This document shows positions 8,373 through 15,984 of a DNA stretch of 64,000 nucleotides, piece after piece. A program made the translations under genes and the position numbers. Under the pieces are notes generated by a model that ran no database searches, was not told where the DNA came from, and was given only the letters and a program-made list of their open reading frames with translations. The stretch comes from JBDIAG01 sp047974565 (GTDB taxonomy: Bacteria > Actinomycetota > Actinomycetes > Actinomycetales > CAWJMD01). Location: assembly GCA_047974565.1 (NCBI GenBank), contig JBKECN010000054.1, positions 52,640-116,639 on the forward strand, in the 5' to 3' direction. Position 1 is the stretch's first letter, and every line of letters starts with the position of its first letter.

Positions 8373-9830
8373 CTACTGCGAAGGGTCGGCGGCCACCTCT
8401 TCGACGAAGGCCTGCCAATCTCGTTCGAACGTGGCCTCGTCCACTCCGATGACCTGCGGCATGGCCTGGGCCAGCGGCACCGGGGTCGTGGCCTGGCCTG
8501 CAGCTCCTGCGCTGCCGGCCTGTGCGTGGTAGAGCTCGAGCACCGCGTCCGCGGAGTAGGCCCGCGCCAGATACTCCACCGCCAGGTACGAGCGCGAGTA
8601 CGCCCCCGCCACCGAGGTGTTGGTGCTCGCGTCGAAATCCGTCCGGGTGGGAAGGCCGGGGGGCTGCTCGCCCTGCGCCACCGGGCCCAGGACGTCACCG
8701 GCCACCTGGTGCAGGGTGAACCCGGTGTTCTGGTAGGCGACGTAGTCGGCGAAACCCTCCGAGAACCACGTGGTGACCGTGCCGGGGCCGGCCGCCCGGG
8801 TGGCGACGTGGGTGACCTCGTGGGTGAGGACCACTTGTTCCCCGGCGGCATCGAGTTGGGCGAAGCCGCGGGGATTGACGATGACCCGGTCGGCCAGTTC
8901 TCCCACCGGTCGGCCGACCTCGCCGGTGGTGACCGCCGCGATCTGGTCGAGCCCGAGCTCGTCGGGGCGGCCCAGCAGTTGCGCCATCTGCGTCTGTGTG
9001 GACGGGACCAACACCACGACGGTACGCGGCCACTGCCGCCCCCAGACCTCGTCGACAGCGGCTGCGGCGGTGTCGACACCAGCGGCGTAGCGCTGCACCT
9101 CACCGGCGTCCACCCCGTCGGCCGCGATGAGCATCGAGCGCTGCCCGCGATGCACGGTGACCGCCGTGAGATCCCACAGGTCGCGCTGGACACCCTCGGC
9201 CGGCCCGTCGTCTGTCCCGGCGACCACCCAGCCCTGACTCGACTGCGCCATCGTGAGGTACTGCTCGTGCCGCACATCTGACTGGTCGGCCCCGGAGATG
9301 CGATAGGAGAAGACCACCTTGGCGACCCAGGCGTCGGCACCGAGCCGGAGTTGCTGCGCCGCCGGCAGGCTCGGCCCGCGCCCGCTGTAGTCGAATCTGG
9401 CGACGTCGAGGGGCACGGCTTGAATGTTGTCGAAGAGCACCCCTTGGCGTGCCACCACCTCAGCCTGGCTCTGGTCCACAGTGGCCAGCCAGGCCGCACG
9501 ATCACCGTCGAGCAGGGCCTGCCCGCGCGCCGCCAGGATCGCATCCAGGCCTTGGCGAGCATCCTCGCCAGCCCGGCTGGACGCGCTCGCCGACGCGGTG
9601 GGGACCCCGCTCGCAGTGGGCGCGGCAACCGAGGATCCGTCCCGACGCCAGGCGAGCCATCCGGTGCTGACCACCAAGAGAACCGCCAGCAGCGCCAAGG
9701 CCCAGCGGGCGGCCGGTGACGCGCGGACGGGGGACACCGACAAAGGGTAGGTGGACACAAGCCCAGGACTCGACTCGGCCGGACCCAGCCAAGGGGCAGG
9801 CGGCACCCCGGGCACGAGATAGGACGGCAC
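8373..9830 (-). CDS. membrane-anchored HExxH zinc metallopeptidase-like protein
   Basis: 485 residues. A Pro-rich cytoplasmic head is followed by one hydrophobic helix (about residues 40-60) and an Ala/Ser-rich stalk, then an extracytoplasmic domain. LTHEVTHVAT near residue 334 supplies the HExxH zinc site. WFSEGFADYVAY about 20 residues later supplies the third (Glu) ligand of the gluzincin pattern. The start is a GTG at 9830. It follows the small Cys-motif gene by 9 bp and precedes pimB in the same direction. A cell-envelope protease role is inferred; no substrate can be named. Confidence 0.75.
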   Translation of the reverse strand: MPSYLVPGVPPAPWLGPAESSPGLVSTYPLSVSPVRASPAARWALALLAVLLVVSTGWLAWRRDGSSVAAPTASGVPTASASASSRAGEDARQGLDAILAARGQALLDGDRAAWLATVDQSQAEVVARQGVLFDNIQAVPLDVARFDYSGRGPSLPAAQQLRLGADAWVAKVVFSYRISGADQSDVRHEQYLTMAQSSQGWVVAGTDDGPAEGVQRDLWDLTAVTVHRGQRSMLIAADGVDAGEVQRYAAGVDTAAAAVDEVWGRQWPRTVVVLVPSTQTQMAQLLGRPDELGLDQIAAVTTGEVGRPVGELADRVIVNPRGFAQLDAAGEQVVLTHEVTHVATRAAGPGTVTTWFSEGFADYVAYQNTGFTLHQVAGDVLGPVAQGEQPPGLPTRTDFDASTNTSVAGAYSRSYLAVEYLARAYSADAVLELYHAQAGSAGAAGQATTPVPLAQAMPQVIGVDEATFERDWQAFVEEVAADPSQ

Positions 9831-9839
9831 ATCGAGGTC

Positions 9840-10298
9840 TCACCCGGCGTGGGCACGAGCCGGCACGTGCCTGCCCGCCCGCGGCTGGCGCCGGCCCGGC
9901 ACGCCACCCCCGGCCCCGCCCGGATCTGCCCCCGCACGGACCGGGGAGCACCCGGCGACCGGCTCCTCCAAGGAATCCGGCACCCCCATCGAAGCCGGAA
10001 CATCGAGTGAACCCGGCACCTCGAGTGAAGCCGGCACCTCGAGTGAAGCCGGCACATCCAGCGGCATCTGCGATCGGCTCGAGCCTCCCCCCGGCTGATC
10101 GGGCTGTGCCAGGTCGGCGGGAAGCCCGGCGGGGACCATCCGCAAGGGTGGGACCATTCCCGAGTCGGCCAGCACGGCGATGGCGTGCTGCTGGTCTGCG
10201 TCGAGGTGCATCGGCGCGGGCGAACCCAGAATCACGGTGACAACGCAGTCGCCGCACCGCAGGCCGCGGACCTGGCAGGTGTCGCAGTCGATGATCAC
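9840..10298 (-). CDS. small Cys-motif protein with a hexapeptide-repeat tail
   Basis: 152 residues. The conserved part is the first ~30: a CDTC pair followed by CGDC (about residues 4-19), suggesting metal binding, then a short VTVILG strand. The rest is low complexity, including five 18-bp units (9973-10062) that encode consecutive six-residue blocks of the form PxSLEV. The GTG at 10298 is chosen because AAGGAGG lies 8 nt upstream; the TTG at 10304 is too close to that site. Small proteins with this CxxC...CxxC head occur near the DEDDh/UvrC-like fusion in other actinobacteria; the function is not known to me. Confidence 0.65.
   Translation of the reverse strand: MIIDCDTCQVRGLRCGDCVVTVILGSPAPMHLDADQQHAIAVLADSGMVPPLRMVPAGLPADLAQPDQPGGGSSRSQMPLDVPASLEVPASLEVPGSLDVPASMGVPDSLEEPVAGCSPVRAGADPGGAGGGVPGRRQPRAGRHVPARAHAG
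9973..10062. repeat. five 18-bp in-frame minisatellite units
   Basis: Consecutive 18-bp units of the form gaagccggcacctcgagt start at 9973, 9991, 10009, 10027 and 10045. The period is six codons, so copy-number change would preserve the frame of the host gene. Confidence 0.85.
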
Positions 10299-10455
10299 GG
10301 TCAATCCCTCCTTCGGTGGCCGCCCTTGCGGGCTGCCGACGGGTCAGGTCGAGCACTGCCACAGACGCTAGAGGCGGGGTCTGACAACGCCCCCTCGTCG
10401 GGGGCTGGCCGACGCCGCGGGCGTTGCCGCCGGGGCGACTGTCGGTGGTCGGGCC

Positions 10456-10461
10456 TACGGT
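10456..10461 (+). promoter_or_regulatory. putative -10 box, leaderless start of the DEDDh gene
   Basis: TACGGT ends 6 nt before the ATG at 10468, the spacing expected when transcription begins at the start codon. No ribosome-binding site precedes the ATG. No good -35 is visible. Confidence 0.4.
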
Positions 10462-10467
10462 CACGCC

Positions 10468-12222
10468 ATGTCCGTTCGAACGCCACGAGCAGCCCAGCCG
10501 GAGCATGAGCCAGGTGGTCGCAGGGTCGCCGGTGTGCAGCAGTCCTTCGACGACCTGGGCACTCCCCTGAGCGAGGTCACCTTCGTGGTGGTCGACCTGG
10601 AGACCACAGGTGGTTCGCCGCGTGATTGCGCCATCACCGAGATCGGCGCGGTCAAGGTGCGAGGCGGTCAGGTACTGGGCGAGTTGTCCACGCTGGTGAA
10701 CCCCGATCAGCCGATCCCGCCGTTCATCGCCGCACTCACCGGCATCGACGCCGCCATGGTCGCCACCGCGCCCCGCATCGACGCCGTCTTTCCCAGTTGG
10801 GTGGAGTTCAGCCGAGGTGCGGTGATCGTCGCGCACAACGCACGTTTCGATGTCGGTTTCCTCAAGGCCGCGGCGAGCGGGATGGGAGTGTCCTGGCAGC
10901 CGGGGCGAGTGCTGGACACAGTGCATCTGGCACGTCAGGTGCTGGGCCGCGGCGAGGTGGTCAATCACAAACTGGCCACCTTGGCCCCACACTTTCGTTC
11001 TGCCACCCGCCCGACCCACCGGGCACTCGACGACGCCCGCGCCACTGTCGATGTGCTGCACGGCCTGCTCGAGCGGGTCGGGAACCTCGGCGTGTCGACC
11101 TGGGAAGACCTCTCGACCTACACCTCGCGGGTCTGCCCCGCACAACGACGCAAGCGCTACCTCGCCCAGGGCATGCCCGCGCTACCGGGCGTGTACGTCT
11201 TCACCGCGAGCAAGGGCGAAGTGCTGTACGTGGGCACCTCCGGCAACCTGCAACGCCGGGTCCGCAGCTATTTCACCTCATCCGAACGGCGGAGCCGGAT
11301 GGCCGAGATGGTCCGATTGGCAACGTGTGTCACGCCGATCGTGTGCCAGACGCGCCTGGAGGCCCAGGTACGGGAGTTGCGACTCATCGCCGAGCACCGG
11401 CCGCGCTACAACCGCCGGTCGCGCAATCCGGCCCGCGCACCGTGGGTGCGGTTGACCGACGAGCCATTTCCCAGGCTCAGCGTGGTGCGCGAAGTTCGTC
11501 CGGGCCAGGGCCCCTACCTGGGGCCCTTCGGCTCGGTTCGGGCCGCCGAGGAGGCGGTGGAGGCGCTGCACGAGACCTTCGCCTTGCGACAGTGCCGGCA
11601 ACGGATCCCGACCGCCCCGACCACCTCGGGCAAGGCCTGCATGTTGGCGGAGATCGGACGCTGCGGTGCCCCCTGCGTGGGTGGTCAGACCCGGGCCTCC
11701 TACGGCGACATCGTCGACGGCGTTCGATCGGTGATCACCGGTGAGGTCACGCCGGTGACGGACACCCTGTACGCACGGATGGCGCACTTGGCGAGCAATG
11801 ACCGGTTCGAGGACGCGGGCAAGACCCGGGACCGGCTGCTCTCGTTCATCCGCGCCGCCGAGCGCACCCAGCGTCGGGCGCCGCTGGAGCAGGTCGAGGA
11901 GTTGGTCGCCGCCCGGCGTCGGGAGGCCGGAGGCTGGGAGTTCGTCCTCGTGCGCAGGGGCCACCTGTGTGGGGTCACCGTCAGCCCCCGCGGGGCCGAT
12001 CCGATGCCGTACGTGCACGCGCTGCGCGCCGGCGCAGACGTGCCCGCGCCGGTCCCGTTGCCGGAGGAGACCGAGTGCATCGCGGCCTGGCTGGCCGAAC
12101 CGGGAGTCCGGCTGGTCGAACTCGACGGCGAATGGAGTTCGCCGGTGGGTGGGGCCGCCCGGGCCAGTGGCCGACTGAGCGACCTGTCGCCGACCGATCG
12201 GCTGCCACCCGGGGGCCGCTGA
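10468..12222 (+). CDS. DEDDh 3'-5' exonuclease fused to a GIY-YIG/UvrC-like domain
   Basis: 584 residues with two nuclease modules. The N-terminal DnaQ-like exonuclease shows Exo I DLETTGG (about residue 43), Exo II HNARFDVGF (about 128) and Exo III HRALDDARAT (about 183). The second half resembles the N-terminal part of UvrC: GIY-YIG elements PGVYVF and VLYVGTS (about 238-253), a basic YNRRSRNPARAPWVRL stretch (about 312) and a UVR-like helical region. It lacks the UvrC C-terminal RNase-H-like domain. The same fusion is known from mycobacteria (Rv2191), next to trpD and ctaE as here. It is likely a DNA-repair nuclease of unproven specificity. Confidence 0.88.
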   Translation: MSVRTPRAAQPEHEPGGRRVAGVQQSFDDLGTPLSEVTFVVVDLETTGGSPRDCAITEIGAVKVRGGQVLGELSTLVNPDQPIPPFIAALTGIDAAMVATAPRIDAVFPSWVEFSRGAVIVAHNARFDVGFLKAAASGMGVSWQPGRVLDTVHLARQVLGRGEVVNHKLATLAPHFRSATRPTHRALDDARATVDVLHGLLERVGNLGVSTWEDLSTYTSRVCPAQRRKRYLAQGMPALPGVYVFTASKGEVLYVGTSGNLQRRVRSYFTSSERRSRMAEMVRLATCVTPIVCQTRLEAQVRELRLIAEHRPRYNRRSRNPARAPWVRLTDEPFPRLSVVREVRPGQGPYLGPFGSVRAAEEAVEALHETFALRQCRQRIPTAPTTSGKACMLAEIGRCGAPCVGGQTRASYGDIVDGVRSVITGEVTPVTDTLYARMAHLASNDRFEDAGKTRDRLLSFIRAAERTQRRAPLEQVEELVAARRREAGGWEFVLVRRGHLCGVTVSPRGADPMPYVHALRAGADVPAPVPLPEETECIAAWLAEPGVRLVELDGEWSSPVGGAARASGRLSDLSPTDRLPPGGR

Positions 12223-12434
12223 CCGCGCCCCCGCAGCCGGCCAGCGCCCCGCTCGCGTCGCCCCAGAACGGTCACCGCGAGGGGTCGGTGAGCGCCGAGG
12301 TCACGGTTCGTGCGACCGCCGAGTAGCACCCCGGCAGCGCCGGGCAGTCATCCATGGCGGCTCATGCTCCAACCCGGCGGACGACCCACGCCGAGAGCCC
12401 ACGGCACCTATCGCATCGCCGGGAGTCCGCGCCC

Positions 12435-12497
12435 GGTGACCGATCAGTCCAGCGCGGTGAGCGATCACGTCAGGGCGGCGACCGATCAGTCGAGGCC
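12435..12497. repeat. three 21-bp units overlapping the 3' end of the AsnC-domain gene
   Basis: Units start at 12435, 12456 and 12477 and share the pattern ggtgaccgatcagtc plus six variable bases. The third unit contains the TGA stop of the neighbouring minus-strand gene, and unit one carries the same TGA-encoding tetramer. The array therefore looks like a duplicated gene end outside the reading frame. Confidence 0.6.
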
Positions 12498-12764
12498 GAG
12501 GGAGAACGCAGAGTCGAGGTCGTGCGATGAGTAGGCCCGGAAGGCGATGTACGTGCGGGTCGCGCGCACCCCCGGAACCTTGCTGATCTGGTCGGCGATG
12601 ACGTCGGCGAGATGGTCATGCTCGCGTACACGCACCATGACGATGAGGTCCGTGTCTCCGGTCACTGAGAACACCTCGGCCACACCGTCGAGTTCGGCGA
12701 TGGTCTTGGCCGCCTCGGGGATCTGGTCTGCCTCGGTGTCGACGTGGACGATCGCAGTGATCAT
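12486..12764 (-). CDS. stand-alone Lrp/AsnC ligand-binding (RAM) domain protein
   Basis: 92 residues that correspond only to the C-terminal regulation-of-amino-acid-metabolism domain of Lrp/AsnC proteins: 'ITAIVHVDTEADQIPEAA' opening, 'VAEVFSVTGDTDLIVMVRV' core, and 'ISKVPGVRATRTYIAF' close. There is no helix-turn-helix, so it cannot bind DNA alone; such proteins probably sense small molecules or partner with full-length Lrp proteins. GGAG 8 nt before the ATG supports the start. It follows trpD by 10 bp in the same direction and may share its transcript. Confidence 0.88.
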   Translation of the reverse strand: MITAIVHVDTEADQIPEAAKTIAELDGVAEVFSVTGDTDLIVMVRVREHDHLADVIADQISKVPGVRATRTYIAFRAYSSHDLDSAFSLGLD

Positions 12765-12774
12765 GCTCGGCTCC

Positions 12775-13854
12775 TCATCTCGGCTCCTCGCCGGTCACGG
12801 TGGTCGCCTCGACCCACCGGTCCACCACGGCTCGGGCGGCCCCCGAGTCCACCGCCTCCGCGGCGGTGGCCATGGCGGCCGTCATGGCAGGCGCCAGCGG
12901 CTCGTCGGCCCGCGAAGGGTCCGCCGCCACCTGCAACGCGACGAGCGCGGCAGCGGCGTTGAGCAGCACGGCGTCGCGTACGGCACCGGCCGCCCCGTCC
13001 AGGAGCTGGCGCACGACCTCGGCGTTTTCCTGCGGGTCACCCCCGCGCAACTCGGAGATGTCTCGCACCGGTAGGCCCACATCCTGCGGGCTGAGGGACC
13101 CGGTTCGGACCTGCCCGGAGGCCACCGTCCACACCGTGCTCGGCCCGCACACCGACAACTCGTCCAGGCCCTCCGCACCCCGAAAGACCAGCGCGGAGCG
13201 GCCGCGCCGGGCGAAGACGCCGGCGATCACCGGTGCGAGCCGGGCATCGGCCACCCCGATCGCGCTCGCCGTGGGCTGCGCGGGGTTGGTCAGCGGGCCC
13301 AGGACGTTGAAGGCCGTCGGCACGCCCAATTCGCGCCTGGCAGGCGCGGCGTGGCGCATCGCCGGATGAAACGTCTGAGCGAAGCAGAAAGTGATCCCGA
13401 CCTGGTCGGCGACCTTGACCACATCCTCGGGCGGTAGGTCGAGCCGCACGCCCAGCCGCTCGAGCACGTCGGCGGAGCCGGTGGACGACGAGGCGGCCCG
13501 GTTGCCGTGCTTGACCACGGTCGCGCCCGTCCCGGCGACGACGATCGCCGCCATGGTCGAGATGTTGACGGTGTTGAGTCGGTCCCCTCCGGTGCCGACG
13601 ATGTCGACCGTGCGCCCTGGCACGTCGATGAGCACGGCGTGGGCCAGCATCGCCTCCACAAGGCCGCTGACCTCCTCGACCGTCTCGCCCTTACCGCGCA
13701 GGGCCACCAGGAAGCCGGCCAGCTGGATCGCGCTGGCCTGCCCGCTCATCACCTCGTCCATCGCCCAGGCGGTATCGGCGACCTCGAGGTCGCCCCCGGC
13801 CAGGAGTTGGCTGATCAGCGTCGGCCAGGTTCGCGCGGGCGCGCCCTGGCTCAC
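12775..13854 (-). CDS. trpD: anthranilate phosphoribosyltransferase
   Basis: 359 residues, normal length. It transfers the phosphoribosyl group of PRPP to anthranilate, the second step of tryptophan synthesis. The PRPP-binding GTGGDRLNTVNIST lies near residue 86, 'KHGNRAASSSTGSADVLE' near 114 and 'FNVLGPLTNP' near 180. The GTG start at 13854 overlaps the stop of the receiver gene by 4 bp. As in mycobacteria this trpD is separate from the other trp genes and sits beside the cytochrome bcc-aa3 cluster. Confidence 0.95.
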   Translation of the reverse strand: MSQGAPARTWPTLISQLLAGGDLEVADTAWAMDEVMSGQASAIQLAGFLVALRGKGETVEEVSGLVEAMLAHAVLIDVPGRTVDIVGTGGDRLNTVNISTMAAIVVAGTGATVVKHGNRAASSSTGSADVLERLGVRLDLPPEDVVKVADQVGITFCFAQTFHPAMRHAAPARRELGVPTAFNVLGPLTNPAQPTASAIGVADARLAPVIAGVFARRGRSALVFRGAEGLDELSVCGPSTVWTVASGQVRTGSLSPQDVGLPVRDISELRGGDPQENAEVVRQLLDGAAGAVRDAVLLNAAAALVALQVAADPSRADEPLAPAMTAAMATAAEAVDSGAARAVVDRWVEATTVTGEEPR

Positions 13855-14291
13855 GCGGTGGCCGATCGCTCGATCTCGTCCCTGCGAAGCAGCGCCAACC
13901 CCACCATCTCGGCGACCGCCTCAGCGAGGGTGAACGGGTCGAGCGGGTGCGCGACGGCAGCATCGGCCTGGGACCAGGTGGCCAGCCACGCGTCGGCCTG
14001 CCGACCGGTGAGCACCAGGATCGGCGGGCACCGGAAGATCTCGTTCTTCAACTGGCGACAGATTCCCATCCCGCCGACCGGGGCGGCTTCCCCGTCGAGG
14101 ATGAGCAGATCGAGGCCACCGGCGTCGGCCGCCGCGACTACCGCGGCATGGGTGGCCACCTCGGTCCACTCGATGAGCGGGGTCTCCAGCGTGACCTGGT
14201 TCCCGATCGCCGTCCGCACGGCGGCCCGGGTATCGGAGTCGTCGCTGTACAGCAGAACCTGAATCGGCCGGGGCGAGCTCGCTGTGTCCAC
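13851..14291 (-). CDS. orphan response-regulator receiver protein (no output domain)
   Basis: 146 residues of CheY-like fold: acidic pair YSDDSD (about residue 15), candidate phospho-acceptor Asp in LLILDGEAAPVGG (about 66) and the conserved Thr in ILVLTGRQ (about 98). The usual beta-5 KP is replaced by HP (AHPLDPF), so the conserved lysine is missing and signalling may be altered. There is no DNA-binding domain. The start is a GTG, with AGGA just upstream. It is translationally coupled to trpD and diverges from ctaE, a conserved position in actinobacteria. No cognate kinase is adjacent. Confidence 0.75.
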   Translation of the reverse strand: MDTASSPRPIQVLLYSDDSDTRAAVRTAIGNQVTLETPLIEWTEVATHAAVVAAADAGGLDLLILDGEAAPVGGMGICRQLKNEIFRCPPILVLTGRQADAWLATWSQADAAVAHPLDPFTLAEAVAEMVGLALLRRDEIERSATA

Positions 14292-14438
14292 GTCGTCCTG
14301 CCTGTCGTTCCTAGGTGCCGGTCTGGTGCGCCAACGCCGAGCCCGAGGACGTGCTGGCAGGGCACATCCAGCGCGCTCGCGGCGGCATCAAACCCACCAT
14401 AGTGGGGATCGTTGCGAAACCTTTGCGGGGGCGTCGGA

Positions 14439-14466
14439 TTGTCACGGGGACGAAGTTCGCCATAAT
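14439..14466 (+). promoter_or_regulatory. ctaE promoter (leaderless)
   Basis: TTGTCA (14439-14444) and CATAAT (14461-14466) are separated by 16 nt, the best housekeeping-type promoter seen in the window. The expected start of transcription, 7-8 nt downstream, coincides with the GTG at 14474. The in-frame ATG at 14465 lies inside the -10 box and so is unlikely to be transcribed. Confidence 0.7.
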
Positions 14467-14473
14467 GGCGCCC

Positions 14474-15109
14474 GTGTCGACTGCCAATCCGCCCATGACC
14501 GCAGCCCACCCGACGGTCAACCGACCAGACATGGTCTCGGTCGGAACCATCGTGTGGCTGGCCAGCGAGCTGATGTTCTTCGCTGGACTGTTCGCGATGT
14601 ACTTCACGATCAGATCGGTCGAGCCGGGGTTGTGGGAAACCCAGCCGGAGATGCTCAACATCCCGTTCTCGGCCACCAACACCGTCATCCTGGTGGCGAG
14701 TTCCTTCACCTGCCAGATGGGGGTGTGGGCCGCGGAGCGGCTGCAGCCGGGTCGCACCGGCAGCCTCTTCAGCGTGCGCACCTGGGGCATGCGCGAGTGG
14801 TACGTGCTGACCTTCATCATGGGCAGCATCTTCATCGCCGGGCAGGTGTACGAGTACGCCAAGCTCGTCGAGGAGGGCCTGACCATCTCCTCCTCGCCGT
14901 ACGGGTCGGTCTTCTACCTCACCACCGGCTTCCACGGTCTGCACGTCTCGGGCGGGTTGCTGGCCTTCCTGCTCGTTATCGGCCGGTCCTTCGCGGTGCG
15001 CCGCTTCGGGCACAAGGAGGCGATCAGTTGCGTCGTCACGTCCTACTACTGGCACTTCGTCGACGTGGTGTGGATCGGCCTGTTCCTCGTCATCTACGTG
15101 ATCAAGTGA
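14474..15109 (+). CDS. ctaE: cytochrome aa3 oxidase subunit III
   Basis: 211 residues, the usual length, with about five membrane helices beginning at 'MVSVGTIVWLASELMFFAGLF'. This family hallmark includes the conserved acidic residue of helix I (SEL). 'FITTGFHGLHV'-like and 'YYWHFVDVVWIGLF' motifs close the protein. Subunit III stabilises the oxidase and its proton uptake in the cytoplasmic membrane. The GTG at 14474 is preferred over the ATG at 14465 because of the promoter just upstream. It leads the ctaE-qcrCAB series. Confidence 0.93.
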   Translation: MSTANPPMTAAHPTVNRPDMVSVGTIVWLASELMFFAGLFAMYFTIRSVEPGLWETQPEMLNIPFSATNTVILVASSFTCQMGVWAAERLQPGRTGSLFSVRTWGMREWYVLTFIMGSIFIAGQVYEYAKLVEEGLTISSSPYGSVFYLTTGFHGLHVSGGLLAFLLVIGRSFAVRRFGHKEAISCVVTSYYWHFVDVVWIGLFLVIYVIK

Positions 15110-15153
15110 GGACGATGCAGACCACCCGCCGACCACAGCCGCGCACCACTCGC

Positions 15154-15159
15154 TAGGGT
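15154..15159 (+). promoter_or_regulatory. possible -10 box for qcrCAB
   Basis: TAGGGT in the 89-bp gap between ctaE and qcrC would start a transcript near 15166, leaving a ~33-nt leader with GAGGA 7 nt before the qcrC GTG. The -35 region is not convincing, and read-through from ctaE is also possible. Confidence 0.35.
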
Positions 15160-15198
15160 GAGCCCCGCTCCCCCGCCCACAGAGACGAGGACCCAGTC

Positions 15199-15984
15199 GT
15201 GAAGGCACTCGCCGCCCGCCGGCGCCACCCGCTCGCCGCAGTGATTCTCATCCTTCTCGGCCTGCTCATCACCGGCGCCACGTACGCCGCGGCTGCACCC
15301 GGCGATGTCAGTACCGAGGGACTCACCGGCAATGTCGACAACGGTGAGGACCTCTTTCTCGCGAACTGCTCGACCTGCCACGGCATCGGAGCCGTCGGCG
15401 CCGAGGCCGGCCCCAGCCTGATCGGCGTCGGCGCGGCCGCCGTCGACTTCCAGGTCGGCACCGGGCGGATGCCGATGGAGGCGACCGCCCCGCAGGCACC
15501 CCGCAAGCCGGTGGAGATGAGCGCCCAGGACGTGGCCGACCTGGCCGCCTATGTCGCGAGCCTGGGCCCTGGCCCGGGCATCCCTGACGAGGAATACACC
15601 TCCGCGACGGACGACCAGACGGCACTGGCCGAGGGCGCCGAGCTCTTCCGGGTCAACTGCGCCATGTGCCACAACGTGGTCGGCTCCGGTGGGGCACTGA
15701 CCCGGGGCAAGTACGCCCCGCGGCTGGACGGGGTCTCTGGTACCCACATCTACGAGGCGATGCTCACCGGGCCGCAGTCGATGCCGGTGTTCAACGACGC
15801 CAACATCACCCCCGAGGAGAAGAAGGCGGTCATCTCCTATCTCAAGTACATCGAGGCCCAGCCCAGCCCCGGCGGCTTCACCCTCGGTTCCCTCGGGCCG
15901 GTGTCCGAAGGGCTGTTCGTCTGGGTGGGTCTCTTGCTGATGATCATCGGATGCACCGTCTGGCTGGGAGCGAAGTCTTCATGA
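15199..15984 (+). CDS. qcrC: cytochrome bcc complex diheme cytochrome c subunit
   Basis: 261 residues. An N-terminal membrane helix (about 13-33) is followed by two c-type heme domains with CSTCH (about residue 56) and CAMCH (about 155), and a C-terminal helix (about 237-257) anchors the protein. In actinobacteria this diheme subunit passes electrons directly to the aa3 oxidase, replacing a soluble cytochrome c. GTG start with GAGGA 7 nt upstream. Overlaps qcrA by 4 bp. Confidence 0.95.
   Translation: MKALAARRRHPLAAVILILLGLLITGATYAAAAPGDVSTEGLTGNVDNGEDLFLANCSTCHGIGAVGAEAGPSLIGVGAAAVDFQVGTGRMPMEATAPQAPRKPVEMSAQDVADLAAYVASLGPGPGIPDEEYTSATDDQTALAEGAELFRVNCAMCHNVVGSGGALTRGKYAPRLDGVSGTHIYEAMLTGPQSMPVFNDANITPEEKKAVISYLKYIEAQPSPGGFTLGSLGPVSEGLFVWVGLLLMIIGCTVWLGAKSS

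Noticed and set aside
8219..10057. 612-residue minus-strand frame overlapping the HExxH protease gene
   Set aside because: Arg/Pro/Ser-rich out-of-frame reading of the protease gene.
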